From Shinella sp. PSBB067 (lineage in GTDB: Bacteria; Pseudomonadota; Alphaproteobacteria; Rhizobiales; Rhizobiaceae): a stretch of 64,000 bases of DNA. Positions 25,848 through 34,163 of this stretch are shown piece after piece (position 1 is the stretch's first letter; the number at the start of each line of letters is the position of its first letter). Location: contig NZ_CP069303.1 in NCBI RefSeq assembly GCF_016839145.1, positions 3,162,001 through 3,226,000 of the forward strand, given 5' to 3'. The notes beneath the pieces are model-generated. The model did no database searches. It was given only the letters and a program-made list of their open reading frames with translations, and was not told the origin of the DNA. The position numbers were made by a program, and so were the translations under genes.

Positions 25848-27440
25848 ATCAGCTTGCCCTCCTGAGGCTGTCGTAACGCGCGCAATCGGCCAGAGGCTCG
25901 TGGGTCAGGCGAAGCGCATCGGGAATGGAAAGGATGGCGGCCGGCTGCGGATCACGCTTGCGGGCCAGGATGTTGATGATGACGGCAGCCGAGAACACGC
26001 CCTGATCGAGCGCCTCCTGGCAGGCCGCTTCGACGGCGGGGAGCCCGTCCAGGCCCACACATTCGAGGATCGACACCATCTGCCGGTCGCCGTCATGCAT
26101 GGACTTCAGCCGGCGGCGCACCTTCTCCATGGCGGCGGGCAAAACCCAGTCGTGGAATGGCGCACCGTTGCGCAGTGCTCCCGGCTTGCGGGTCAGGACT
26201 GGCACGTAATGCCAGGGATTATAGATCGTCTCGCCACGGCCGAAGCAGCGATCGTGTTGGCCGATCTCCACGCCATCCTGCCGGATGACGATGCGATCTG
26301 CATAGGCATGTATCTCGGCCGGGCGGCCGACTGCCGTGGATAGCACCGAGTATTTGTTGTTGTCGAAACGCACGAGGCAGGTCTTGCCGATCGAGGCCTG
26401 CACCGCGTGGAAGCCGTCGAACTTGCCGGGATAGCCGACCAGGTGCGGCCGTTCCCCATCGAACACCTCCCAGATCGTGCGCTCCGTTTGATCGACATGC
26501 TTATGGGCGCGGGCATAGCTGATGCACTTGTCCAGCAACCAGCCATTCAGTTCATCGTAGGACTTGAAGCGCAGCCGTGGCGTGAAGAAGCGTTCCCGCA
26601 CCAGGTTGACCTGGTTCTCGACCTGGCCCTTCTCCCACCCCGACGCCGGCGTGCAGGCCACCGGCTCGATCAGGTAATGGCTACACATCTGCAGGAAGCG
26701 GCGATTGTATTGTCGTTCCCTGCCGACGAAGACCGTCTCCACCGCCGTCTTCATGTTATCGTAGATGCCGCGCGTGCAGGCCCCGCCGAAGAACGCAAAT
26801 GCCCGGTCATGGGCATCGAAGACCATCTCCTGCGTCTCGCGCGGATAGGCTCTCACATACATCATCCGGCTGTGGCAGAGCCGGACATGCGCCACCTTTA
26901 CCGTCGTCGTCACGCCGTTCAGCACGACGATCTCGTGGCTCCAGTCAAACTGGTAAGCCTCGCCCGGCGCATAATAGAGCGGCACGTAGGCTTCCGCCGT
27001 AACCGAGCCGCGTTCCTTCGCCCAGGTTCGGGCGTAACGCCGGACGGTGTCGTAACCGCCCTCGTAGCCGAGGTCGCGCAAGTCCTCGAACAGCCGGATC
27101 AGTGTCAGCCGTTCGCGAGAGGATTTGGCCGCATTGGCGAGCAGCATTCCATCGAGCTGATCGCGCCAGGGGCCGAGCTTCGGCTGAGGTTGACGGGTCC
27201 GCTCGTACTTGAACTCCGTCTCATCGCTGCGCAGAACCTTCCGCACCACTTTCCGCGATACACCCAACTCCCGGCAGATCGCCTTGATCGTCTTGCCCTG
27301 CACACGGGAAAGCCGACGTATCTTCAGAATTGTCTCCACAACAAGCATCCAAATAAAAAGCCTCCAATGAAACCGGAGGCTGTTGTAACCCCATCGCAGA
27401 TGGGGGTCCCGTTTGGACGCCGATCACCCCATTTGCGGGG
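25183..27440 (-). mobile_element. IS21-family insertion sequence, truncated at its istB end
   Basis: Carries istA and istB. The right end around 27380-27440 has two copies of a GGGACCCC...ATGGGGT block (one GCAA, one CATCTGCG between), typical of the multiple terminal repeats of this family. The exact border is placed near 27440 by where the interrupted host gene resumes. The left end is missing beyond the IS3 insertion. Confidence 0.75.
25849..27348 (-). CDS. istA: IS21-family transposase IstA
   Basis: 499 residues, full length. The N-terminal HTH ([19 protein letters not shown] and [10 protein letters not shown]) is followed by the rve DDE core: D in [15 protein letters not shown] in [13 protein letters not shown] and E in [21 protein letters not shown]-terminal Mu-transposase-like domain ends at [11 protein letters not shown]. 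It lies 1 bp upstream of istB. Intact as far as can be seen. Confidence 0.93.
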   Translation of the reverse strand: MLVVETILKIRRLSRVQGKTIKAICRELGVSRKVVRKVLRSDETEFKYERTRQPQPKLGPWRDQLDGMLLANAAKSSRERLTLIRLFEDLRDLGYEGGYDTVRRYARTWAKERGSVTAEAYVPLYYAPGEAYQFDWSHEIVVLNGVTTTVKVAHVRLCHSRMMYVRAYPRETQEMVFDAHDRAFAFFGGACTRGIYDNMKTAVETVFVGRERQYNRRFLQMCSHYLIEPVACTPASGWEKGQVENQVNLVRERFFTPRLRFKSYDELNGWLLDKCISYARAHKHVDQTERTIWEVFDGERPHLVGYPGKFDGFHAVQASIGKTCLVRFDNNKYSVLSTAVGRPAEIHAYADRIVIRQDGVEIGQHDRCFGRGETIYNPWHYVPVLTRKPGALRNGAPFHDWVLPAAMEKVRRRLKSMHDGDRQMVSILECVGLDGLPAVEAACQEALDQGVFSAAVIINILARKRDPQPAAILSIPDALRLTHEPLADCARYDSLRRAS

Positions 27441-28080
27441 TCCTTATTCCATGCCGAAACACACCCTGATGATCAACACCAGCCTGCTGGATGGCGCCGA
27501 TATGCCGAAGAGTTGGGCCGAACTCGCGGACCCCAAGTGGAACGGCAAGATCATCGTGGCCAATCCGAACAACAGTTACATGGGCTTTACCGTCTCCTGG
27601 GGACTGTGGAAGGCCCTCGACGAAAAAACCTACAAGACTATCGTCTCGAATCTCGTCGTGACGGAATCATCGTCCGGTGTCCAGAAGGCCGTCGCCATGG
27701 GCGAATATGCCATCGGCATCGGTTTTGAATGGAACGCCTACAACTACATTGCCGGCGGCCAGGATGAATTGAAGGTCGTCTATCCCGCGGAAGGCACCTT
27801 CCTCAGCACCGAGTATGCCGGCCTTGTGAAGAATGCGCCCGCCGGGGACGCGGCAAAGAAGGCAATCGACGTCCTTCTTTCGAAGGATACCCAGATCGAA
27901 CTCCTGAAGGTCGGGTTTCGCCGTCCGAGCCGGTCCGACATCAATGTGACCGACTATGTCCAGATGCCCGCGCTGGATACGATCAAGACCATTCCGATCG
28001 ACGAACTTGCAGCCGCCGACGCGCGCGAGGGCTTCCTCAAGGAGTGGGACGCGTTGCCGAAGGCTGGCGAGAGCAAGTGA
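27440..28080 (+). pseudogene. ABC transporter solute-binding protein, N-terminus removed by IS21
   Basis: The frame resumes after the IS21 end as PYSMPKHTLMINTSLLDG and continues KSWAELADPKWNGKIIVANP, MGEYAIGIGFEWNAYNY and KKAIDVLLSKDTQIELL to a stop at 28080. These are the middle and C-terminal lobes of a family 1/6-type (iron or thiamine-like, AfuA/FbpA-like) periplasmic binding protein. The signal peptide and about the first 130 residues are missing. It differs from the PotD-like protein at 42360, so it belongs to another, lost transporter. Confidence 0.8.
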
Positions 28081-28348
28081 GAAAATAACCCCGTTCCAGT
28101 CGGCGTCGCGCACAGGTTTTCCTATGCGCGACGCTAAGGTCCATAAGGGGTCAACATTCCGACCCGATTGACACCGGACGATCCTTGACGAAATGGCCAG
28201 CCTCGACGTCCAGGAGTACCAAAGGGCGGCACTCGAACAGATGAACTAGTGCGTTTGGCGGTGACAGGTTGCAAAAATCTGCCGCCGCCACTTCTTGGCA
28301 AGCAGTTGAAGCTACGACAACCTTTGCGGCGCTATGAAAGGTTGTAGT
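28081..28348. other. Intergenic stretch, nothing recognised
   Basis: Follows the truncated binding-protein gene. The original operon would have continued with permease genes, which are absent; no homology or repeat is visible. Confidence 0.35.
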
Positions 28349-28660
28349 ATGTCGGATAAAATCGAGCAGAAAGAGCCGTTGTCTTTGAAGGACTTTATCC
28401 GGGCAGAGGCAACGGCGCACGCCAGGCCGCTTCAGGACAAAGAGCGACGTCACTGGAAGACAAACCCTGTCAGCGGCGCGATATCAGGCCTTCTCATGGG
28501 TTCTGGCATGGCGGTACGGGGCGCTTCGGCGAGCCGACGTTATTTTACCGCGAGCGGAATGGCAATCGAAGGCATTGCGCGATCAGGCGCCGGCCGGGGG
28601 CATGATCGCACGCTTGAAGATTTCGTGCAGGAGCTTGACGAACCGGTCCACCGCCTGTGA
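28349..28660 (+). CDS. Doubtful small ORF overlapping the LysR 3' end
   Basis: Starts MSDKIEQKEPLSLKDFIRAEA with AAAGG 8 nt upstream. A central Gly/Met-rich stretch (GAISGLLMGSGMAVRG) could be a membrane segment. The last 26 codons are antisense to the end of the LysR gene. No family is recognised. It may be a 3'-truncated remnant or chance. Confidence 0.3.
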   Translation: MSDKIEQKEPLSLKDFIRAEATAHARPLQDKERRHWKTNPVSGAISGLLMGSGMAVRGASASRRYFTASGMAIEGIARSGAGRGHDRTLEDFVQELDEPVHRL

Positions 28661-29488
28661 ACGGGGAGCGTGCTCGGAAAGGACGATGGCAAAGTTGAAG
28701 GGGATGTCGGGCTCGAATTCGAGGATGCGGACGCCGGAATTCCTGAAGACCGCCGCCGTCAGCGGGTCCACCACACCGATGCCGAGGCCGCTTTCGACCA
28801 TCCGGCAGACGGCATAGGCCGACGTCGTCTCGACCCCGTTCTCGACCGGCACGCCAGCCTCCCGGCAAGCCGCCCTCATCGCGTGCCCGATGGAAAGATC
28901 CTCCGATATGCCGATGGTGCGTTCGCCCGCGAGATCCGCAAGGGCGATGCGCGGTCTTTCTGCCTTGGGGTGGTCCCTCGACAGGACGCATTTGCAGAAG
29001 GGCTTGTAGACGCGCTCCACGATGACGCCGGGGTAGTCGACGGGAAACGCCGCTATCCCCACATCGATCTGCTGGCTCGACACGAGCTCCAGCACCCGTG
29101 AGGACGCCTGGACCTCCAGCCTGATCTTGAGATCCGGGAAGCCCTCGTTCATGCGCACGACGGCCTCGGGCACCGCACCGAGTGAGGCGGCGGGGAAGGA
29201 CGCGATCCGCAGCCGGTCGTGCTTGAGGTTGGCGATGTCCCGGGCTGCGCCTTCGAGGCTTTGCAGGCCGTGGTAGACCCTCTGCACATGCTTGAAGAAC
29301 GCCTCGCCCTCCGGCGTCGGGATGATGCGCCCCGGAATGCGGGTGAACAGGCTGAAGCCGACGGACTGCTCCAGGTCCTTGATCAGCCGGCTGATCCCCG
29401 GTTGCGACACGTTCAGGAAATGCGCCGCGTCGCTGACGCTGCCGGCCAGCATGACCGCACGATAGGCCTCGACCTGATTGAACTTCAT
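28583..29488 (-). CDS. LysR-family regulator, OccR/NocR-like
   Basis: 301 residues. HTH: VEAYRAVMLAGSVSDAAHFL and VSQPGISRLIKDLEQ, then RIIPTPEGEAFFKHVQRVY. This N-terminus closely follows the opine regulators OccR and NocR. The effector domain contains VVERVYKPFCKCVLSRDHP and SAYAVCRMVESGLGIGVVD. It lies 108 bp downstream of, and on the same strand as, the amine oxidoreductase alpha gene, and is the best candidate regulator of the 15-kb catabolic operon above it. No signature of its binding site was found. Confidence 0.9.
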   Translation of the reverse strand: MKFNQVEAYRAVMLAGSVSDAAHFLNVSQPGISRLIKDLEQSVGFSLFTRIPGRIIPTPEGEAFFKHVQRVYHGLQSLEGAARDIANLKHDRLRIASFPAASLGAVPEAVVRMNEGFPDLKIRLEVQASSRVLELVSSQQIDVGIAAFPVDYPGVIVERVYKPFCKCVLSRDHPKAERPRIALADLAGERTIGISEDLSIGHAMRAACREAGVPVENGVETTSAYAVCRMVESGLGIGVVDPLTAAVFRNSGVRILEFEPDIPFNFAIVLSEHAPRSQAVDRFVKLLHEIFKRAIMPPAGA

Positions 29489-29596
29489 CCTTCACCCTCC
29501 AGTGCATCTTCTGTCGAAGCGAAACGCTTCATGTCGGACAATGCGATGGAACAGGACTTCGCCGCATGCCCGACGGATATCGCCTTTCGCAGAAGG

Positions 29597-30985
29597 TTAC
29601 GAGAACTCCACGTCGTTCGAAACGCCCTCCGTCTTCATGCGCGCCAGGGCATCCATCGGCAAGGGCCGGATCGGGGAACGGACATTGTAATAGCCGATCT
29701 CGTCATGGCTGCGCCCGGAGGCCGCCGCAAACAGCTCCGTCACCGTCAGCCCGCAATTGCGCCCCTGGCACGGCCCCATGCCGCAGCGGCTGAAGAATTT
29801 CGCCTGGTTCGGCCCGAGACACCCCGAGCCCGCAAGATCCGAGATCTCGCCCGCTGTCACGCTCTCGCATCGGCATGCGACGGTCTGCCTGTCGGGCAGC
29901 CTGAACCGGGCGGCGGGCCTGTAGAGCGCGTCGAGGAACGGCCGTATCGCATCGGCCTTCGAAAAGGCCCGGCCGAGCGCCGCCTCGGCGTTCCCGTCCG
30001 TCTTACGTGACAGGTCGGCCGCCGCCGCGAAAGCGGCAAGCCGCCCGCAGAGCCGCGCCGCATCGGCCCCCATGATTCGCGCATTGTCCCCCACCGCGTA
30101 GATGCCCGGAACGGATGTCCGCCAGTTGCGGTCGAGCCTGGGGAGGAAACACGCCTGCGCCTCGCTCCAGGCAAATTCGCAACCGAGATGCCTGAGGAGC
30201 TGCACATTCGGCACGACGCCGTGATGGAGGAGAAAGCAATCGGCGGCGATCGTTTCCGACCGGCCCGCCGCGGTGAACACGATGCACTCGGCCTTGCCCT
30301 CGCCGACGATCTCCAGGCTCTTCACATGGCGTATCCTGCGGGCGGAAATCTTCCGCAGCATCTTCAGCCCGTCGAGGATCTGCAGGAAACCCGCCGGCCC
30401 GAACCGGGCGTGGCGCACGGCCTTCCAGTAGTTCCGCCGCGGCGTCGTATCCAGGATCGCCTCGATATCCGCGCCGAGCCCGATGAGCTGGCTTGCCACG
30501 AGATAGAGAAGCGGCCCGCAGCCGGCCAGCACGATGCGCCCCTGCGGGATCGCGGCGCCGGCCTTCATGGCGATCTGCGCCGCACCGGCCGTCATGACGC
30601 CCGGCAGGGTCCAGCCGGGAACGGGGAATGGCCGCTCCATCGCCCCGGTCGCGACCATGATGGCCCCGGCCTTGAGCTCGCCGAGCTCGCCGTCACGCAG
30701 GTAGTGAACCACCTTGTCGGGCGAAACGTGCCAGACCGTCGCGTTGCAGCGGATATCCAGCCCCGCGTCGCGGACCTGCCGGACGAGAGCGCTGCCGCCC
30801 TGATAGGTCTTGCCGAGCACGGTCCGGACAATGGGGGCGAGACCGTCGACGTTGCGGTAGATCTGCCCGCCGGGCGACCCGTTGTCATCGAGGACAACCA
30901 CAGACAGGCCCAGCTCTCGCGCCTGGAGCGCTCCGGCAAGGCCGGCGGGCCCGCCGCCGACGACGAGCAGGTCACATCGTTCCAT
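29597..30985 (-). CDS. FAD/NAD-binding oxidoreductase alpha subunit, opine oxidase OoxA/HcnB-like
   Basis: 462 residues. The N-terminal FAD motif is DLLVVGGGPAGLAGAL, with SPGGQIYR. The NAD domain has GRIVLAGCGPLLYLVASQL, then GIYAVGDNARIMG. The C-terminus carries a BFD-like Fe-S segment: CRCESVTAGEISDL, CGMGPCQGRNCG. This is the large subunit of the OoxA/NoxA, LhpF and HcnB group, which feeds electrons from amine oxidation. ATG 30985 has AGGA 8 nt upstream; ATG 30994 is an alternative. It overlaps the 2Fe-2S subunit gene. Confidence 0.87.
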   Translation of the reverse strand: MERCDLLVVGGGPAGLAGALQARELGLSVVVLDDNGSPGGQIYRNVDGLAPIVRTVLGKTYQGGSALVRQVRDAGLDIRCNATVWHVSPDKVVHYLRDGELGELKAGAIMVATGAMERPFPVPGWTLPGVMTAGAAQIAMKAGAAIPQGRIVLAGCGPLLYLVASQLIGLGADIEAILDTTPRRNYWKAVRHARFGPAGFLQILDGLKMLRKISARRIRHVKSLEIVGEGKAECIVFTAAGRSETIAADCFLLHHGVVPNVQLLRHLGCEFAWSEAQACFLPRLDRNWRTSVPGIYAVGDNARIMGADAARLCGRLAAFAAAADLSRKTDGNAEAALGRAFSKADAIRPFLDALYRPAARFRLPDRQTVACRCESVTAGEISDLAGSGCLGPNQAKFFSRCGMGPCQGRNCGLTVTELFAAASGRSHDEIGYYNVRSPIRPLPMDALARMKTEGVSNDVEFS

Positions 30986-31268
30986 GGGCGTCATCCTGTC
31001 TTTTCACGATCATGCCGGCGCGCACGGCCGTCCTGCATGCCAGCACATCCCGGATGCCGTCGACGACGACGCGGCATTCGAAGCAGGCGCCCATCAGGCA
31101 ATAGGCAAGCCTGTCGTCGCCGGATACCGGATTGACGTTGAAACAGCCGATCCCCTGCTCCAGCAGGGTAAGCGCGAGCATCTCCCCGGCATGGGCCTGG
31201 ACGGGCCTGCCGTCGACCTCGATGGAAACGGGCGATGCGTTCATGTGGTCGAGCGATCGGAACTTCAT
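30972..31268 (-). CDS. 2Fe-2S subunit of the amine oxidoreductase (OoxC/HcnA-like)
   Basis: 98 residues with a plant-type ferredoxin fold close to the N-terminal domain of sarcosine oxidase alpha. The Cys ligands are in CLMGACFECRVVVDG and VLACRTAV. The N-terminus is VSIEVDGRPVQAHAGEMLALTLL. It overlaps the genes on both sides (ATGA with the DAO-type subunit, 14 bp with the alpha subunit), as expected for one heterotrimeric enzyme. Confidence 0.88.
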   Translation of the reverse strand: MKFRSLDHMNASPVSIEVDGRPVQAHAGEMLALTLLEQGIGCFNVNPVSGDDRLAYCLMGACFECRVVVDGIRDVLACRTAVRAGMIVKRQDDAHGTM

Positions 31269-32374
31269 GCGCGGCTCCGCGAAAAATGAGGCAGGCGGGC
31301 CTCCAGATCGTCGTCGGCGATCGCCTTGGCAAGGATCGAGGCATGCAGGGGCGCGAGCGTCACGCCGCTATGGACATTGAGGGCGAAGGCCCCGGCATGC
31401 GTCGGCGAGCGCAGGTAGCGCGGCACGCCGTCGTCGGTGAATGTCCTGAGCCCGCCCCACACCCTCAGCAGTTGCGCGCAGGCAAGGCCCGGGAAACAGC
31501 CGATCGCCTTTCTGGCGATGGCGGCCATGACCTCAGGCGTCGTTCCGGAATCGAAGCCGACCTCCTCGCGGGAATCGCCGAGGATGAAGCCGCCCTCGGG
31601 CATCTGCCGGATCGTGTGGGTCGGGAAATGCAGCATCCGGGGCAGTTTGCTCGTCACGAGGATCTGGCCGCGCACCGGGCGCACGTCCATGGAGATATCC
31701 ACCATCGCGCCGAGGCGGTTGTTGCCGAGCCCGGCCGCCAGCACCAGCTTGCCGCAGCTATGGGTCGAATGCGCCGTGGCGACTTCGAATCCGCCGCCGC
31801 TGCGGCGGATGCCGGTGACGGTATGGGAGTTGCGGTATTCCCCGCCTTCGGCGACGAAGGCGGCATTCACCGCGCGCAGCAGCAGCAGCGGATTGACCGC
31901 ACCGTCCTGGCGGCCGTAGCAGGCCCCGAAAACGAGGGGGCCGAGGCCAGGCATCGCCCTGTCCAGCTCCGGGCGGGCCAGCATCTCGTAGGCGCCGGGC
32001 ACCGGCAGGTCCGCATCGAACTGCCTTGCCATGAGCGCGCGGCGCGCCTCGAACTCCTCCTCCGACAGGCACAGGTAGAACGCCCCCCTGTCCTCCAAGC
32101 CGACATCGATCCCCGTCAGGTCCTTCAGGTAGAGGGCAAATTCCGGCCAGCACCGCGAGGCCTCCCGCGAAAGTTCGGCATAGGGCCGGACCTTGTGCCC
32201 CTTGGTCTGGACCCAGACCAGCCCGAAATTCCCGCGCGAGGCGCGGTGGTCGTCGTCCTCGCCGTCGAGGATGAGGACGGACAGCCCCTGCCGCCTGAGG
32301 CCGATCGCCGTCGCCGTGCCGACGAGCCCGCCCCCGACGACGACGATATCGTGGACCGTCCTACTCGGCATCAT
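31265..32374 (-). CDS. FAD-dependent oxidoreductase beta subunit, DAO family (OoxB-like)
   Basis: 369 residues of the D-amino-acid oxidase/sarcosine oxidase fold. FAD motif HDIVVVGGGLVGTATAIGL and, near the C-terminus, LRVWGGLRTFTDDGVPRYL and LNVHSGVTLAPLHA. It is the catalytic subunit that oxidises a secondary amine or imino acid in OoxB, LhpB and HcnC relatives. Start is the tandem ATG at 32374/32371, overlapping the HyuB stop by 14 bp. The substrate cannot be read from the sequence. Confidence 0.88.
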   Translation of the reverse strand: MMPSRTVHDIVVVGGGLVGTATAIGLRRQGLSVLILDGEDDDHRASRGNFGLVWVQTKGHKVRPYAELSREASRCWPEFALYLKDLTGIDVGLEDRGAFYLCLSEEEFEARRALMARQFDADLPVPGAYEMLARPELDRAMPGLGPLVFGACYGRQDGAVNPLLLLRAVNAAFVAEGGEYRNSHTVTGIRRSGGGFEVATAHSTHSCGKLVLAAGLGNNRLGAMVDISMDVRPVRGQILVTSKLPRMLHFPTHTIRQMPEGGFILGDSREEVGFDSGTTPEVMAAIARKAIGCFPGLACAQLLRVWGGLRTFTDDGVPRYLRSPTHAGAFALNVHSGVTLAPLHASILAKAIADDDLEARLPHFSRSRA

Positions 32375-34145
32375 GACCGTCGCGCGCCACCCGCTGCCAT
32401 GCCGCCGCACCGGCGGCCAGCCGGTCGCCGCCATGCAGAAGCCTGTCGACCCTGCCCGCACCGTAGACCTTTCGCGCCTGCGCGACGGAGACCTTTCCGT
32501 CGGCGATATCGTCGGCGATATCCTGGTCGCGCCGACCCGAAGGAAGGCCGTAGCCGCCCCCGCCGGGCGTTTCGATGCGGATGCTGTCGCCCGTGCTCAG
32601 GACGAGATTGGAGGTCTTGGAGCCGATATCCTGCTCGTCGGCCGAGCCGAAATTGAACCTGATCCGCGCACAACGTCCGGCATCGCCGCCGCCAAGGCCC
32701 GGCGCCGGATAGACATGGCCGTCCGAGCGGACCGAGAAGATGACGCCGTCCTGCGTCGCGGCGATCTGCCGGGCGATGCCGAGGCCGCCGCGAAACGTGC
32801 CGGCGCCGCCGCTGTCCTCGACCAGCGCATATTCGTCGACGAGCAGGCTGTACTCGTGCTCCAGCGCCTCGACCGGCAGGTTCGACGTGTTGGTGACATG
32901 AAGCTGGACGCCGTCCATCCCGTCGACCGAGGCGGTTCCGCCCGATCCGCCGCCGACGGTCTCCATGTAGACGTAGCTCGAGCCGTCGCCGCGATGCCCG
33001 GCAAAGCAGATTCCGGGAACGATGTCCTGCCCCGAGGCGATGCCGCGGTCGGCCGGCAGGATCTGTGCGAGCGCGCCGATGATGGCGCGCGCCACCTTGT
33101 TGGCGGTGATCGACCGCGCGCCGACGGCCGCCGGATGATGCGGGCTCACGATCGACCGCTCCGGCGTGACGATACGCAGGCACTGGAAGACGCCGTGATT
33201 GGGCATGAGGCCCGGGTCGATCATCATCTTGATGCAATAGACCACGGTGGCCTGGAGAGCATTGAACGGCACGTTCATGGCGCCCGTCGCCTGCCGGTCC
33301 GTACCGGTGAAGTCGAAGACGAGGGTTCCCTGCTCGATGCGCACGAGAGCCTGAATCTTCACCGCGATGTCGGTGACGCCGTCGTCGTCGAGATAGGCCG
33401 TGAAGCTCGCCTGCTTGCCTTCCAGCGGTGCGAGCCGGTTGCTCAGCCGCTGCCGGGTATAAGCCAGCATGTCGGAGACGATCGACGCGAACCGCCCGTC
33501 GCCGACCTGGGCCAGAAGCTCCTGCGCCATGACCATGCCGCGGTCGTTGGTCGCGAGCTGGACGCCGAGGTCGAGCTCGCGTTCCTCGGGATCGCGCGTG
33601 TTCACCGATACGAGGCGCAGAATGTCCCGTTGCAGCCGCCCCTCGGCCCGCAGGCGCACCAGCGGGATACGGATGCCCTCCTCGAAGATGGTCCGCGCCG
33701 TTCCGGAAATCGAGCCCGGGACCGCACCGCCTACATCCGAGTGATGGGCGATATTGGCGAGGAAGAACGCAATCCTTCCCTGATGGAAGACGGGCGAGAC
33801 GATCGTGATGTCGGGAAGATGGGTGCCGCCGGCCAGATAGGGATCGTTGCACATGAAGGCGTCGCCCTCACGGATGTCGGCGAGGTCGTATTCCTCCAGC
33901 ACGCGGGTCACGGCGCCGAGGGTGGAGCCGAGATGCAGGGGCGTGTGGTCGGTCTGGGCCAACACCCTGCCCTTCGCGTCGAACAGGCCCACGGAGCAGT
34001 CGCGCCGTTCCTTGACATTGGTGGAGAAGGAGGAGCGCACGAGAATGTGCAGCATGCTCTCGACGATCGCCATCAGCCGGTTGTTGTAGACTTCCATTGC
34101 GATCGGATCCGAAACGGTGTCGCGATCTGCGGCGGGATTTGCCAT
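32361..34145 (-). CDS. hyuB: Hydantoinase B/oxoprolinase-type subunit (HyuB)
   Basis: 594 residues. Family signatures are DPIAMEVYNNRLMAIVESM, SFSTNVKERRDCSVGLFDA, GDAFMCNDPYLAGGTHLPD and IAHHSDVGG, where the His/Asp residues bind metal and the cyclic amide. The C-terminus contains IETPGGGGYG. With HyuA it makes an ATP-dependent amidase that opens hydantoins, 5-oxoproline or lactams. The start is taken at ATG 34145, next to a GTG at 34148. It follows hyuA by 18 bp. Confidence 0.92.
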   Translation of the reverse strand: MANPAADRDTVSDPIAMEVYNNRLMAIVESMLHILVRSSFSTNVKERRDCSVGLFDAKGRVLAQTDHTPLHLGSTLGAVTRVLEEYDLADIREGDAFMCNDPYLAGGTHLPDITIVSPVFHQGRIAFFLANIAHHSDVGGAVPGSISGTARTIFEEGIRIPLVRLRAEGRLQRDILRLVSVNTRDPEERELDLGVQLATNDRGMVMAQELLAQVGDGRFASIVSDMLAYTRQRLSNRLAPLEGKQASFTAYLDDDGVTDIAVKIQALVRIEQGTLVFDFTGTDRQATGAMNVPFNALQATVVYCIKMMIDPGLMPNHGVFQCLRIVTPERSIVSPHHPAAVGARSITANKVARAIIGALAQILPADRGIASGQDIVPGICFAGHRGDGSSYVYMETVGGGSGGTASVDGMDGVQLHVTNTSNLPVEALEHEYSLLVDEYALVEDSGGAGTFRGGLGIARQIAATQDGVIFSVRSDGHVYPAPGLGGGDAGRCARIRFNFGSADEQDIGSKTSNLVLSTGDSIRIETPGGGGYGLPSGRRDQDIADDIADGKVSVAQARKVYGAGRVDRLLHGGDRLAAGAAAWQRVARDGHDAE

Positions 34146-34163
34146 CACACTTGTCCTCGGCGA

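Noticed and set aside
27440..28080. Truncated binding protein as part of the PotABCD-like transporter at 39277-43412
   Set aside because: It is on the opposite strand, of a different binding-protein type, and that transporter already has its own complete binding protein.
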